Assembly (NCBI RefSeq): GCF_020271745.1
Contig: NZ_CP084296.1
Location: 806,001 to 870,000 of the forward strand
Direction: 5' to 3'
DNA: 64,000 bases
Source: Providencia alcalifaciens
GTDB taxonomy: Bacteria; Pseudomonadota; Gammaproteobacteria; Enterobacterales; Enterobacteriaceae
How positions within the stretch are numbered: the first letter of the stretch is position 1; every line of letters begins with the position of its first letter. The position numbers and the translations under genes are program-made. Below are positions 45,475-55,188 of the stretch, piece after piece. The notes beneath the pieces are model-generated. The model searched no databases and was not told where the DNA came from. It saw only the letters and a list, made by a program, of their open reading frames with translations.

Positions 45475-46320
45475 TTATTTCTCACTATCGACCAAGCCAC
45501 GCACAAACGCCCTCTGCATAGCTAATACCACAAGAACTGGTGGAATCAGCGTGAGCAGCATTGCCGCCATCACTTGATTCCATTGAGTCGTCCCTTCACC
45601 CGATGCGATCATGCCTTTGATCCCCGCAACTGCTGTTCCTAAGCTGGGATCTGCAACGATCAAAATCGGCCACAAATATTGGTTCCAACCATAAATAAAC
45701 GTGATCACAAACAACGCGGCTAAGTTTGTTTTGGACAACGGCAGCACAATGTCGATGAAAAACCGCATTGGTGAAGCACCATCAATACGTGCTGCCTCAA
45801 TCAGTTCATCCGGCAGCGTCATAAAAAATTGGCGAAATAAAAAGGTCGCCGTGGCGGATGCCATCAACGGCAAAGTTAGCCCAGCGTAACTATCCACCAT
45901 GTTTAAGTTAGAAATCACCTCTACCGTGGGGAAAATTCGCACTTCGACAGGCAACATTAACGTGATGAAAATCATCCAAAAAAATAGGCTACGGCACGGA
46001 AAACGGAACCAAACGATGGCAAATGCCGATAACATCGAAATCGTCATTTTTCCAATCGCTATCACCAACGCCATAATGGTGCTGTTCACTAACATCAACC
46101 AAAATGGGGCGCTGTTCGCTGCCACGCCGTTATTCCAAATATGCAGAATGTTCTCCCATAAATGAGAGCCAGGTATTAAGGTAATGGGGGTATCGAAGAC
46201 CGCTTTATCGTCGAGTGTCGCGGCAACAAAGGCCACATACAGTGGGAATAAAATCACTAAAATCCCCATCACCAGCATGGAATGACTGAATATGCTCAGT
46301 CCACGATTTTTCTCAATCAT
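45475..46320 (-). CDS. ugpE: Glycerol-3-phosphate ABC transporter permease UgpE
   Basis: A 281-residue inner-membrane permease with six helices. It has the EAA loop typical of binding-protein-dependent permeases ([23 protein letters not shown]) near residues 175-200, which docks onto UgpC. It overlaps ugpA by 4 bases (ATGA) and precedes ugpC by 2. It forms the membrane channel with UgpA. Confidence 0.95.
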   Translation of the reverse strand: MIEKNRGLSIFSHSMLVMGILVILFPLYVAFVAATLDDKAVFDTPITLIPGSHLWENILHIWNNGVAANSAPFWLMLVNSTIMALVIAIGKMTISMLSAFAIVWFRFPCRSLFFWMIFITLMLPVEVRIFPTVEVISNLNMVDSYAGLTLPLMASATATFLFRQFFMTLPDELIEAARIDGASPMRFFIDIVLPLSKTNLAALFVITFIYGWNQYLWPILIVADPSLGTAVAGIKGMIASGEGTTQWNQVMAAMLLTLIPPVLVVLAMQRAFVRGLVDSEK

Positions 46321-47204
46321 TGGTAACGTACCTTACGCTCGATAAAACGGAATTGAATCACCGTTAGGATGATCACCAAGCCCATTAAAATCACGGACTG
46401 TGCAGCGGATGAAGAGAGATCGAGCCCTGAAAAGCCTTCACGATAAATCTTATAAATCAGTGTCGTCGTCGCTTGAACTGGCCCCCCGCCCGTTGCCGCA
46501 TCAATCACAGGGAAAGTATCAAAGAAGGCATACACCAAATTCACCACCAGTAGAAAGAAACTCACCGGGGTAATTAATGGTAAGGATATTTTAAAGAAAC
46601 GGCGGATAGGCCCCGCACCATCAATAGCCGCCGCTTCCATCAAAGAGCGTGGAATAGATTGCAAGGCAGCGAAGAAAAATAAAAAGTTATAACTGATTTG
46701 TTTCCAAACTGAGGCTAAAACGACTAAAAACATCGCCTGACCGCTATTTTGTGCATGGTTCCAGTCATAGCCTATGGATTCCAAACCATAGGTAATCAAC
46801 CCTCTGCCGGGACTAAACAAAAACATCCATAAAACCGCTGCAACAGCAGGAGCTACCGCATAAGGTAGCAATATAAGCGTTTGATAAAAACGGCTTCCTC
46901 GAATCACATAGTCAACCAAAGCCGCGAAAAACAGCGAGACTACAAGCCCACTTCCTGCGACCCAAGCACTAAAAATCATCGTGGTATAGAAAGAATCTAC
47001 ATAGTAGCTATCACTGAAGAGTTGAGTGAAGTTTTCTAACCCGACAAATTCACTGGATAATCCAAAGGGATCAATACGTTGTAATGAATACCAAAGCGCT
47101 TGCCCAGCAGGCAAAATAAAGAAAATCACCGTAATGATGAGCTGCGGTAGTACTAACGCGTAAGGTAACCACCGGGAACGAAAGACGGGACGAGATGATG
47201 ACAT
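46317..47204 (-). CDS. ugpA: Glycerol-3-phosphate ABC transporter permease UgpA
   Basis: A 295-residue permease with six helices and an EAA loop ([23 protein letters not shown]) in the second half. It pairs with UgpE. ATG 47204 is preferred to the in-frame TTG at 47210, giving the family start [15 protein letters not shown]. It lies 69 bases after ugpB, a gap in which translation is not coupled, consistent with higher expression of the binding protein. Confidence 0.94.
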   Translation of the reverse strand: MSSSRPVFRSRWLPYALVLPQLIITVIFFILPAGQALWYSLQRIDPFGLSSEFVGLENFTQLFSDSYYVDSFYTTMIFSAWVAGSGLVVSLFFAALVDYVIRGSRFYQTLILLPYAVAPAVAAVLWMFLFSPGRGLITYGLESIGYDWNHAQNSGQAMFLVVLASVWKQISYNFLFFFAALQSIPRSLMEAAAIDGAGPIRRFFKISLPLITPVSFFLLVVNLVYAFFDTFPVIDAATGGGPVQATTTLIYKIYREGFSGLDLSSSAAQSVILMGLVIILTVIQFRFIERKVRYQ

Positions 47205-47273
47205 AAGCAACCCAATAAATCAGATGTGATGCAGCGCCCCTCTTAATTCCATCAAGAGGGGCGAAAGAACTCA

Positions 47274-48587
47274 TTACTGAGTGGATTTTTCAAAACGGCG
47301 CAGTAATTGGTTACCACGCTCAACAGAGGCATCAAGGGCTTGTTGTGGGGTCTTTTTACCTGACCACACGGACTCCAGCTCTTCGTCTACGATGGTACGA
47401 ATTTGTGGCATGTTACCTAAGCGTAATCCTTTGGTATAAGGCAATGGTGCTTTGTTCAACATTTGGCGAGTGGCAATATCCGCCCCCGGGTTTTTGTCAT
47501 AAAATCCAGATTGTTGGGTTAACTCATACGCTGCCGTTGTAATGGGTAAATATCCTGTATTTTGATGCCATTTCGCGGCATTTTCAGGTTCAGCTAAGAA
47601 TTTCATAAATTCCGCAACACCTTTATACGTCTCGGGATCTTTACCGCCCATCACCCACAAGCTCGCACCACCAATGATGGCATTTTGTGGTGCCGTTGGA
47701 ATTTGTGCATCGTAGGGCATCATACCAACACCAAAATCAAACTTAGCGTGCTTGCGAATGTTCGCCAAAGAACCGGAGGAGCCTGTAATAATGGCACAAT
47801 CCCCGTTATAGAATTTTTCGGTTGGCTCATCTTTACGTCCTAAGTAAGTGAACGTACCTTTCTTATTCATATCTTGTAGCTGCTCAATGTGCCTGACGTG
47901 GTCTGGTGTATTAAACTCCAGCACGGCATCTGTGCCGTCAAAGCCATTATTCTTCGATGCGACAGGCAACCCGTTCCATGCACTGAAGTTTTCAATTTGT
48001 ATCCAGCCCTGCCAACCACTGGCGTAACCACACTTCATCCCTGATTCACGCAGTTTTTCAGTATATTGAGCAAGATCCTGCCATGTTTTTGGTGGGGTAT
48101 CTGGATTTAAACCCGCTTTTTTGAAGGCTTCTTTATTGTAATAAAGCACCGGAGTAGAGCTATTGAAAGGCTGGGATAACAAATGCCCTGTTTTCGCATC
48201 ACTGTAGTAACCCGAAACGGTAGGCACAAACTGAGATTCATCAAAATCAATTCCAGCATCTTGGAAAACTTCGTAGACGGGTTTGATGGCTTTGGATGAC
48301 ATCATCGTCGCAGTACCAACTTCATAAACTTGCAATATTGCAGGCGCATTGCCAGAACGAAATGCCGCAATTCCCGCCGCGAGGCTTTGCTCGTAATTCC
48401 CTTTATAAGTGGGAACTACATTGTAATCTGGGTGAGTTTCATTAAAGCGAGTGACAAGGTCATTCACTTCTTCACCAAGCTGACCTTCCATTGAATGCCA
48501 GAATGGGATTGTGGTGACTGCCATTCCTTGACTGCTAAACGCTATGCCTAACATCATTGCTAAAGCAGACTGTTTGATCGATGCCAT
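47274..48587 (-). CDS. ugpB: Glycerol-3-phosphate-binding periplasmic protein UgpB
   Basis: A 437-residue periplasmic binding protein. A signal peptide of about 24 residues ends GMA. The mature part starts [20 protein letters not shown], the UgpB hallmark, and continues with solute-binding-domain segments such as [22 protein letters not shown] and [14 protein letters not shown]. It captures glycerol-3-phosphate and glycerophosphocholine-type diesters. It is first in the operon and is preceded by a long array of Pho-box-like units, so PhoB control during phosphate starvation is expected. Confidence 0.96.
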   Translation of the reverse strand: MASIKQSALAMMLGIAFSSQGMAVTTIPFWHSMEGQLGEEVNDLVTRFNETHPDYNVVPTYKGNYEQSLAAGIAAFRSGNAPAILQVYEVGTATMMSSKAIKPVYEVFQDAGIDFDESQFVPTVSGYYSDAKTGHLLSQPFNSSTPVLYYNKEAFKKAGLNPDTPPKTWQDLAQYTEKLRESGMKCGYASGWQGWIQIENFSAWNGLPVASKNNGFDGTDAVLEFNTPDHVRHIEQLQDMNKKGTFTYLGRKDEPTEKFYNGDCAIITGSSGSLANIRKHAKFDFGVGMMPYDAQIPTAPQNAIIGGASLWVMGGKDPETYKGVAEFMKFLAEPENAAKWHQNTGYLPITTAAYELTQQSGFYDKNPGADIATRQMLNKAPLPYTKGLRLGNMPQIRTIVDEELESVWSGKKTPQQALDASVERGNQLLRRFEKSTQ

Positions 48588-48691
48588 GCCAATTCTCTCT
48601 TTTATTATGACTGAAGTTTATCCGCCGAGATTTACACTAAAATGTGCGAATTCACGCAGTTTATGTTCGAGAGAGAATTTATCACCGAGAA

Positions 48692-48764
48692 ATGACAGAA
48701 ATATCGCCAGCTCATGACAGATTGATGACGACCATATCTCTAGCAAATGACACTTACATGACAA
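48692..48764 (-). promoter_or_regulatory. Array of Pho-box half-sites (PhoB binding) for ugpBAECQ
   Basis: Read on the minus strand, TTGTCAT, GTGTCAT, TCGTCAT, CTGTCAT, TGGCGAT and CTGTCAT begin at 11-base steps (units at 48758, 48747, 48725, 48714, 48703 and 48692; the 48736 position is degenerate). PhoB binds direct 7-base repeats close to CTGTCAT with 4-base spacers, exactly this layout. The array ends about 105 bases before the ugpB start. Confidence 0.88.
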
Positions 48765-49155
48765 TCTACGTGTTTTATTTTCACAATATATCGAAAATAA
48801 ACACTTAATTTAAATAATAAATTCTTGATTATTGAAAAATGATTAAATAACAAAAAATAGGAAACATGAATAAAAGAGTAAAAATAGAGGCCAGAAATAA
48901 TTTTGCAGAAACTGTCATTCTATACATATTATCCACCTTATTTTTATTAAAAATAACCAATAAAAAAAATTAAAAACAAGTCTATTATTGACATAGCCAT
49001 AAAAACAAACTGTCTTTCTAAATTAATTTTAGGATAATACTAATGAAACAACAAATATTTAATTCCATAAAATTAACAATCTAATCAAAGCTCATAAAAA
49101 ACCTCTTATGATTATCAATTTATAGCTAATTTAAAATACATATCTAAAAACATTA

Positions 49156-49183
49156 AAGGGTAAATAAAAATCTATTTACCCTT
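49156..49183 (-). terminator. Terminator after the AbgT-family gene
   Basis: AAGGGTAAATA (49156-49166) and TATTTACCCTT (49173-49183) form a perfect 11-bp stem. It lies 18 bases past the stop of the minus-strand transporter gene; the following tract is only mildly T-rich. Confidence 0.75.
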
Positions 49184-49200
49184 ATAAAATCATTATTAAA

Positions 49201-50772
49201 TTAACTTCCAGGAGTAAAATAAATTGGTGATCCTGGTCCTACCGGTAATCCCAAAATAAACACCCAGATAATAAAGAATAGAGACCAACCAATAAAGAAA
49301 ATAATCGAGTATGGCAACATCATTGAAACCAAGGTACCAATCCCTGCATCTTTCTTATATTTGACGACTATTGCCATAATTAAGCCAAAATAGCTCATCA
49401 TTGGTGTAATAATATTGGTCACTGAATCACCAATACGATAAGCCGCTTGGATAGTTTCTGGGGAATAGCCTGCTAACATTAACATTGGAACAAATATCGG
49501 AGCCGTCACAGCCCATTGAGCGGAAGCCGAGCCGATCATCAGGTTAATAAAGGCACAAATCAGAATAAAGCCAACAAATAATATTCCACCGTGTAGGTCA
49601 ATACTATTTAAGAAATTAGCGCCTTTAACTGCAATAACTTGACCAATATTGGTCCAGCCAAAAAATGCAACAAACTGCGCTGCAAAGAAAATGATGACTA
49701 AATAGAGACCCAAGGTACTCATTGCGCTGGCCATCGCATCAACCACATCTTTGTCGCTACGCATGGTTTTTGCAATATAGCCGTAAACAATCCCTGGAAC
49801 TGCAAAGAAAATAAAGATAAACACCACGATTGCTTTTAAGAAAGGTGAATTACTCACTAACCCAGTTTCTTGGTTACGTAAAATTCCACTTTCAGGCACC
49901 ACCATTAAGGCTAATGCTGCCGCTAATCCCCAGAAAGTCACCGATGCCCAGAATAGCGCTTTTTTCTCAAGCGGCGTCACTTCAGCTGAGGCTCGGAGTT
50001 TATCTTCATCTTCATCGATACCACCGCCTTGATAAGGACCTAACTGCGGCTCAACAATTTTCTCTGTGATGAAATAACCCAAGATAGTGATTAAGAAGGT
50101 ACTGGCAAACATAAAGTACCAGTTGGCTTCCGCCCCGACGATATAGGTAGGGTCAATAATTCGAGCGGCTTGCTGAGTGATCCCTGACAGTAACGGATCC
50201 ACTGTACCTAATAGCAAGTTCGCTGAATATCCACCGGATACCCCTGCAAATGCAGCAGCAAGCCCAGCTAATGGATGGCGACCTAATGAATGGAAAATAA
50301 TCGCAGCCAGCGGAATCAATACCACATACCCCAGTTCTGCCGCGGTATTAGACATTATTCCTGCAAAAACAATCGCAACGGTGGTTAATTTACGAGGCGC
50401 TTTGATAACAATCAGACGCATTGCCGCAGATAATAAACCGGCACGTTCTGCTATCCCTACCCCTAAAAGAGCAACTAATACCGTGCCTAGAGGCGCGAAC
50501 CCCGTAAAGTTGGTGACCACATTAGACAAAATTTTACGGATGCCTTCAGCATCTAACAGGCTAACAATATGAATGATTCCGTCTTCAGCACGACCTTTTG
50601 CACCCTCAGGGCGAGGGTCCGGTACACTAATACCAAAATACTGACCAACGGCGGAGGAGACTAATAAAATCCCAATTAAGATAATGAATAGAATAACAGG
50701 GTGTGGCAGAGCATTCCCCAGCCATTCAACCGTTCGTAAAAAACGGCTACCCTCTTGTTTTTTTTGTTCCAT
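49201..50772 (-). CDS. AbgT-family transporter
   Basis: A 523-residue inner-membrane protein with about ten to twelve hydrophobic segments, of the AbgT family (E. coli AbgT imports p-aminobenzoyl-glutamate; other members export sulfonamides). Family text includes GNALPHPVILFIILIGILL, TNFTGFAPLGTVLVALLGVGIAERAGL, GGYSANLLLGTVDPLLSGITQ and RIGDSVTNIITPMMSYFGL. AAGGAGA stands five bases before the ATG. The peptidase genes abgA and abgB that accompany it in E. coli are not beside it, so the substrate stays open. It is a single-gene unit. Confidence 0.9.
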   Translation of the reverse strand: MEQKKQEGSRFLRTVEWLGNALPHPVILFIILIGILLVSSAVGQYFGISVPDPRPEGAKGRAEDGIIHIVSLLDAEGIRKILSNVVTNFTGFAPLGTVLVALLGVGIAERAGLLSAAMRLIVIKAPRKLTTVAIVFAGIMSNTAAELGYVVLIPLAAIIFHSLGRHPLAGLAAAFAGVSGGYSANLLLGTVDPLLSGITQQAARIIDPTYIVGAEANWYFMFASTFLITILGYFITEKIVEPQLGPYQGGGIDEDEDKLRASAEVTPLEKKALFWASVTFWGLAAALALMVVPESGILRNQETGLVSNSPFLKAIVVFIFIFFAVPGIVYGYIAKTMRSDKDVVDAMASAMSTLGLYLVIIFFAAQFVAFFGWTNIGQVIAVKGANFLNSIDLHGGILFVGFILICAFINLMIGSASAQWAVTAPIFVPMLMLAGYSPETIQAAYRIGDSVTNIITPMMSYFGLIMAIVVKYKKDAGIGTLVSMMLPYSIIFFIGWSLFFIIWVFILGLPVGPGSPIYFTPGS

Positions 50773-51229
50773 ATATTCTCCTTATAAACAAGAGAAATGA
50801 ACATTACACAATGTTTTTTCCTTCACCTAATCACAAGTATATAATTTCAAAACAACAAATTTGATACAAATCGAACACATAAACTAACAATCAACGTTAA
50901 GCCCGTAAAAATACAACATTTATTTTGATAAATTTTATTTATGTTAATAACTAAAACCAAAAAAAATAAATATCATGAAATATAAGAAATGTGGTCAAGT
51001 TAACAATTTAATCATATTAATGATCCATTTTTTATTATTTTTAACTATATAAATATCAAATTTTATCAGTTTTATTTCATTTAATTCGCTTAATGCTCAT
51101 TTTTACAATTACAATAAATTTGAGTTAAAGGTGGTGAAATAAAATACCAATTAGCCTGGTTAATGTACGTTTTTAATCTAGATTAATCAGCGCTATAATC
51201 GACGCCTATTCACTACAGAGCGAGCCATA
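50773..51229. other. AT-rich intergenic region
   Basis: About 457 bases between the divergent AbgT-family gene and yhdN. Both promoters should lie here. The composition is strongly AT-rich; no RNA gene, repeat or clear operator was seen. Confidence 0.4.
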
Positions 51230-51598
51230 ATGTCTGTCATTGATCTTTGGGCAGAGCGTCATATTCAAGACGCTTTAAATAAAGGAGAGTTATCCAATCT
51301 CAACGGTGAAGGGAAGCCTTTGCAGCTTGATGATGACAGCCTAGTGCCTGAAGAATTAAGGGCGAGCTATCGTATTCTTAAAAATTCTGGGTATCTGCCG
51401 CCTGAACTGCAACAGAAAAAAGAAGCACTGAATTTATGTCATATGCTACAGCAACTCTCTGCCGATGACCCCAATTATGTAGCCATCAGTAAGCAATTAG
51501 CCTTACTTGAATTAAAACTCAAACAAGCCAATATCAATACCGACTTTTTATATGGGGAATACGCAGTGACAATTTCAGAACATTTAGAGTCTAAATAG
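51230..51598 (+). CDS. yhdN: YhdN, DUF1992 (DnaJ-C28-like) protein
   Basis: A 122-residue soluble protein of the DUF1992 family, matching E. coli YhdN along its length: IDLWAERHIQDALNKGELSNL with the AERHIQxA start, GEGKPLQLDDDSLVPEELRASYR, and LLELKLKQANINTDFLYGEY near the end. It has no membrane helix and no known enzyme activity. It converges on the AraC-family gene with a gap of only 7 bases. In E. coli it sits beside zntR, so the neighbourhood differs here. Confidence 0.9.
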   Translation: MSVIDLWAERHIQDALNKGELSNLNGEGKPLQLDDDSLVPEELRASYRILKNSGYLPPELQQKKEALNLCHMLQQLSADDPNYVAISKQLALLELKLKQANINTDFLYGEYAVTISEHLESK

Positions 51599-51605
51599 CG
51601 AAGAA

Positions 51606-52307
51606 TTAACGTTTGGATAGGGATTGCAGACGATATTCCTGAGGGGTTTTACCGTAAAACTTACGAAATGCTTGGCTAAAAGCAGAGTGAGAATCATACC
51701 CTACCAAGGTGGCAATATGCTCAATGGTTTGGTGAGTTAATAATAAACTTCCTGCGGTCTCCATCCGTTTTTGCAATAAAAATTGCATGACCGTGAGCCC
51801 CGTTTCCGCTTTCACTTTACGCTGTAAGGTACTGACTGACATATAAAATGCACAGGCGATATCCTCGCAGCTTATCGGTAAATGCAGACGTAACTCCACC
51901 CAATGAACCAGCTCATCCACCCAGCGGTTTTCCGGTTTTAATTGAGCCAATAATAGGCGAGCAATCGCAAAATTTTGTTCTGCCGCTTGAGGAAAACGTT
52001 GCAACCAATTTAATAACCCCACCGCCGCTGGCGTCAGCGTGAAATGGGTCATTCCCTCATTTAATGACCATTGTGCCGTTGCAGGCATTTCCAGCACATA
52101 ATTTTGATTGCCTTCTTGCCCACTGAAAGCGTGACTAACACTCGGGGGGATCACCACGCCCTGACCTGCATTTAGCAGCCAGTGTTGACGATGCATATTG
52201 ATCTCCATCGCCCCTGATAACGCAAAGACTACCTGCCATTGCCCATCATGTTGATGAGAAATCACCTCTTGGGAATATTGGCGATAGTGCAATTCAGGTA
52301 ATAACAA
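51606..52307 (-). CDS. AraC-family transcriptional regulator
   Basis: A 233-residue regulator with an N-terminal cupin-like sensor domain (about 1-90; HQHDGQWQVVFALSGAMEI, GVVIPPSVSHAFSG) and a C-terminal double helix-turn-helix (about 140-230; CEDIACAFYMSVSTLQRKVKAETG, IATLVGYDSHSAFSQAFRKFYGKTPQEYR). Regulators of this build often control an adjacent efflux gene, but none is adjacent here: csaA upstream and yhdN downstream are unrelated. Target and ligand are unknown. Confidence 0.9.
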   Translation of the reverse strand: MLLPELHYRQYSQEVISHQHDGQWQVVFALSGAMEINMHRQHWLLNAGQGVVIPPSVSHAFSGQEGNQNYVLEMPATAQWSLNEGMTHFTLTPAAVGLLNWLQRFPQAAEQNFAIARLLLAQLKPENRWVDELVHWVELRLHLPISCEDIACAFYMSVSTLQRKVKAETGLTVMQFLLQKRMETAGSLLLTHQTIEHIATLVGYDSHSAFSQAFRKFYGKTPQEYRLQSLSKR

Positions 52308-52387
52308 GGCAAGCTCCTACTGGGTGGCATACGGTAGGAGTATACGGTTTTAATCAAAAAAATGCAGCCTGACGGCTTAGGTGGATG

Positions 52388-52424
52388 ACAAAGAGGGATA
52401 AAAGTGTGATTTTTCCCTCTTTGT
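52388..52424. terminator. Hairpin between csaA and the AraC-family gene
   Basis: ACAAAGAGGGA (52388-52398) and TCCCTCTTTGT (52414-52424) form a perfect 11-bp stem with A and T tracts inside. A second small palindrome (AAAATCAATAAATTGATTTT, 52436-52455) stands next to it. Either could end the csaA transcript on the minus strand. Confidence 0.6.
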
Positions 52425-52528
52425 GTTATCAGGCGAAAATCAATAAATTGATTTTCCTCGTTAATTTTACAACCCAAACGAGCCATTTCCAAACCTGATG
52501 GGTTTGTCTATGGTCTGCGCCTTACGGC

Positions 52529-52864
52529 TTAAGCTAGGCGAGAACCATTCGGCACAGGTAGATTAAATTCAGCTAATACAATGGCACCCGTTTCATCGGG
52601 AGCACCTGTAATTAATACTTCAGATTTTATGCCAGCAATACGTTTAACTTCAAAATTACACACACATAAAACCTGTTTGCCAATTAAACTTTCAGGGGTG
52701 TAATGCACGGTGATTTGTGCGCTTGAGCACTTAATTCCCAATTCCCCTAAATCCACATCCATCACATAAGCGGGCTTTTTGGCTTTACTGTTCACTTCTG
52801 CACGAATAATCGTACCAATACGCATTTCCACTTTCGTAAAGTCGTCCCACTCAATAATTTGCAT
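52529..52864 (-). CDS. csaA: CsaA-like tRNA-binding domain protein
   Basis: A 111-residue single-domain protein with the EMAP-II/Trbp111 OB fold. It follows B. subtilis CsaA closely: DFTKVEMRIGTIIRAE at the start, IKCSSAQIT in the middle, LIGKQVLCVCNF, KRIAGIKSEVLI and LPVPNGSRL at the end. CsaA binds tRNA-like or unfolded peptide ligands and is linked to protein export; the exact role is unclear. AGGA precedes the ATG. It is on the same strand as the cut operon and 162 bases after it, behind an inverted repeat, so it is probably a separate unit. Confidence 0.9.
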   Translation of the reverse strand: MQIIEWDDFTKVEMRIGTIIRAEVNSKAKKPAYVMDVDLGELGIKCSSAQITVHYTPESLIGKQVLCVCNFEVKRIAGIKSEVLITGAPDETGAIVLAEFNLPVPNGSRLA

Positions 52865-52963
52865 ATCTTTATTCCTAAATTAAACGATGTTAATGGCTTA
52901 AATTAGCATAGGATAGATAGAGGCCCTTAGCGTCAAACATTCATTTTATGTTGTGAAACAGTC

Positions 52964-53000
52964 ATTGATTATCACCTGATAATGGCAGGCAATAATCAAT
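52964..53000 (-). terminator. Inverted repeat at the end of the cut operon
   Basis: ATTGATTAT (52964-52972) and ATAATCAAT (52992-53000) match perfectly, and ACCTG/CAGG extends the stem past one mismatch. It lies 27 bases beyond the last SMR gene. No T-run follows on the minus strand, so factor-independent termination is uncertain. Confidence 0.5.
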
Positions 53001-53026
53001 GGGTACAAGAGAGATAAAACGTGAGG

Positions 53027-53353
53027 TTACATATTTGAGAAAGTATTCATAATAATGCCGCCAGAGATAATTAATCCCATCGCGAAAACTGCGGGCACAT
53101 CCGGTTTTTGTTTGTATAAAATCATCGAAACTAACGTCACACCGACAATACCAAACCCACACCATAAAGAATACGCAACCCCAACAGGGATATACCCCAT
53201 TGCACGTGTTAACGCGAAATAGCACAGACAATAAGCCACAATCACTAAAATTGATGGGCCTAATTTACTAAAGCTATTGGTTTTTTTGATCATCGATGTG
53301 CCCGTGATTTCTGAACCAATTGATAATGCTAACCATAAAAATCCAGTAAACAT
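53027..53353 (-). CDS. SMR-family efflux subunit (second of a pair)
   Basis: A 108-residue four-helix membrane protein of the small multidrug resistance family, with the membrane Glu in SEITGTSMIKKT (about residue 15), the WxGxG-type SLWCGFGIVG and a GGIIMN ending. Paired SMR genes usually make heterodimers. It lies 18 bases after the partner gene on the minus strand and is the last gene of the cut transcript. In choline microcompartment loci such exporters are suspected to handle quaternary or tertiary amines, for example trimethylamine; this is inference. Confidence 0.87.
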   Translation of the reverse strand: MFTGFLWLALSIGSEITGTSMIKKTNSFSKLGPSILVIVAYCLCYFALTRAMGYIPVGVAYSLWCGFGIVGVTLVSMILYKQKPDVPAVFAMGLIISGGIIMNTFSNM

Positions 53354-53371
53354 AATATTTCTCTCTTCTTA

Positions 53372-53785
53372 TTAATGAGCAACTTTGTTGGTTGAAGACA
53401 GTGACGCATCCGAATTTTCAGCCGGTTCCGCCTCATCCGAACCCATTTTAGAAAACAGGTTCATAATCACGATCCCAGAGGCAATAACCCCCATCCCAAT
53501 AATTGCCGCCATATCGGGGTGCTGCCCATAAAACAGCATTCCTAAAGTTGAAACCATTAAAATACCGGTACCTGACCAAGTCGCATACGCAAGCCCAACT
53601 GGAATATATTTTACTGCACGAGAAAGAGAGTAATAACAAATGACATAAAGAACGACGATTAAACCTAATAATAATGATTTAGTTGTTCCTTCACTATTAT
53701 CGAACATTTTCAATGTGGATGTTGCTGAGGTTTCAGAAATAATAACCGCTAGCATCCAAAGCCATGATTTTGCTTTAGAGGACAT
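53372..53785 (-). CDS. SMR-family efflux subunit with C-terminal tail
   Basis: A 137-residue SMR protein. The first 110 residues carry four helices, the key Glu in VIISETSATSTLK, and the AYATWSGTGILMV motif. A polar tail of about 25 residues (DEAEPAENSDASLSST) follows, longer than in EmrE and like the longer partner in paired SMR systems. It starts 52 bases after the flavoprotein-like gene, in line with membership of the cut operon. It is expected to work with the SMR protein encoded next. Confidence 0.87.
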   Translation of the reverse strand: MSSKAKSWLWMLAVIISETSATSTLKMFDNSEGTTKSLLLGLIVVLYVICYYSLSRAVKYIPVGLAYATWSGTGILMVSTLGMLFYGQHPDMAAIIGMGVIASGIVIMNLFSKMGSDEAEPAENSDASLSSTNKVAH

Positions 53786-53837
53786 AGATAAGACTCCTAC
53801 ATAGATAGACGTTTAAAATATTAAATTGAAATAAAAT

Positions 53838-54536
53838 TTATTTTTTTAGAGACTTTAAATAATCCATTGCTGAATCTGTTAATTTATTTTTATTTAAAGA
53901 ATATTCCTTTGGGTCATTCATTACTTCTCTCAAAGTAATATAGCGATTCTGGTTTATTTTATTTTCACTCGATATTTCATTATTTGTAATGAGCATTTTA
54001 TTTTCAATATTATTAAATGTATCGAATTGAATCCCTAATGAGATAGCCTTATTCATATTCTCTTTAATAAGGCGGTTATAATGTTCATTTTGATTTAAAC
54101 CTAATATTTGATTTAAATCACTGTCAGGGCAGCAATGATATTTCAATGCCATAATAGGAATATTTCGTGAGAGTGTTTGGATAATAATTTCGCTCTCTTC
54201 GCTGATTGCCAAGCCATTTACGACTTCATTCAGTACCTTCGTTCCCATGAAAGGGAGAAAAACCCCGTGAAATTTTGCGAGTTTTTCCATATTAAAGGTA
54301 TGAACATCAAAACATTGTCCAATTTCTTTCCATTGATTTATCGTCGATTGCGTTAGCATTTCCTTGGTGGCATAGAAAGAAAAAGACATTGAAGGTAATT
54401 GCAATAAACGCTGATAAACCGCCTGTTGATAATCTTGGCTTGGGGACAATAACACCAATACTCGCCGTTTCAGCTGTTGCAGTACCTGTAACACTATCTG
54501 CTCAATCATTTTTTCGCTCATATTGTCACCGCTCAT
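53838..54536 (-). CDS. Microcompartment-associated flavoprotein-like protein
   Basis: A 232-residue soluble protein. Its first 25 residues contain a short amphipathic helix (MIEQIVLQVLQQLKR) of the kind that targets enzymes into microcompartments. The middle (RRVLVLLSPSQDYQQAVYQRL, GVFLPFMGTKVLNEVVNGLA) resembles the flavoprotein-type fold found in glycyl-radical microcompartment loci. Two adjacent Cys (HCCPDSD) lie near 150. The C-terminal 60 residues are polar and Asn-rich. It begins 7 bases after the pduL-like gene. Cofactor and reaction are not known; the flavoprotein label rests on weak resemblance and context. Confidence 0.6.
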   Translation of the reverse strand: MSGDNMSEKMIEQIVLQVLQQLKRRVLVLLSPSQDYQQAVYQRLLQLPSMSFSFYATKEMLTQSTINQWKEIGQCFDVHTFNMEKLAKFHGVFLPFMGTKVLNEVVNGLAISEESEIIIQTLSRNIPIMALKYHCCPDSDLNQILGLNQNEHYNRLIKENMNKAISLGIQFDTFNNIENKMLITNNEISSENKINQNRYITLREVMNDPKEYSLNKNKLTDSAMDYLKSLKK

Positions 54537-54543
54537 TTAGCAC

Positions 54544-55188
54544 TTAGCTGACAACAAACACGCTGTCACTGTTGCGTAACCCTGCCGCATTAGCTTCATC
54601 TGTATCAATATGAAATTCCAGAGAAAACCTTGCATCCACTCGAACAACGACCTCATCAAATACGAGGCTACGTTCCCCTTCAGTGCGCACACATACTCGC
54701 TGTCCATTGGAGACATTTAGCGACCTAGCATCCATTAAATTCATGTGAATATGACGCTGAGCACAAATGACTTGTTCACAAAGATTAACGTGCCCAGCAG
54801 GACCGATTAACAACGCACTCCCCGATTGATTTAAATCTCCAGATTCACGCACTGGCGCTTTAATACCTAATGCAAAACAATCTGCTTTCGAGACTTCCAA
54901 CTGAGTGGTTGGTCGTGTTGGTCCTAACACTCGCACTTTACTGATAGACCCCTTAGGTCCAACCACCATCACACACTCTTTTGCCGCAAATTGACCTGGT
55001 TGCTTCAAATCTTTAAATGGCGTCAGTTGATAACCTTCCCCAAAAAGTGCGGTAACATCGTCTTGTGAAAGATGGACATGACGATTCGAAACGCCCACAG
55101 GAATAGCAATGGGGCTATCAATCATTGAGGCTGGGTTTGACATAGCTAAGCGAGACAGAATTTTTCCCATCAGCTGCTGGTTTATCAT
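54544..55188 (-). CDS. PduL-type phosphate acyltransferase
   Basis: A 214-residue PduL-family phosphotransacylase, which turns acetyl-CoA into acetyl phosphate and recycles CoA inside the microcompartment. The zinc-site motifs are visible: VGVSNRHVHLS (about 32-42) and AQRHIHMN (about 141-148). The N-terminus MINQQLMGKILSRLAMS is an amphipathic helix consistent with an encapsulation peptide. It overlaps the BMC gene upstream by 4 bases. In the cut pathway it follows aldehyde dehydrogenase and yields acetyl phosphate for substrate-level ATP synthesis. Confidence 0.92.
   Translation of the reverse strand: MINQQLMGKILSRLAMSNPASMIDSPIAIPVGVSNRHVHLSQDDVTALFGEGYQLTPFKDLKQPGQFAAKECVMVVGPKGSISKVRVLGPTRPTTQLEVSKADCFALGIKAPVRESGDLNQSGSALLIGPAGHVNLCEQVICAQRHIHMNLMDARSLNVSNGQRVCVRTEGERSLVFDEVVVRVDARFSLEFHIDTDEANAAGLRNSDSVFVVS

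Larger units (their letters stand above)
48588..49200. other. Intergenic region upstream of ugpB
   Basis: 613 bases. The part near ugpB carries the Pho-box array (48692-48764). The remainder (about 48770-49150) is very AT-rich with no recognisable gene. The abgT-type gene's terminator is at its far end (49156-49183). Confidence 0.5.
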
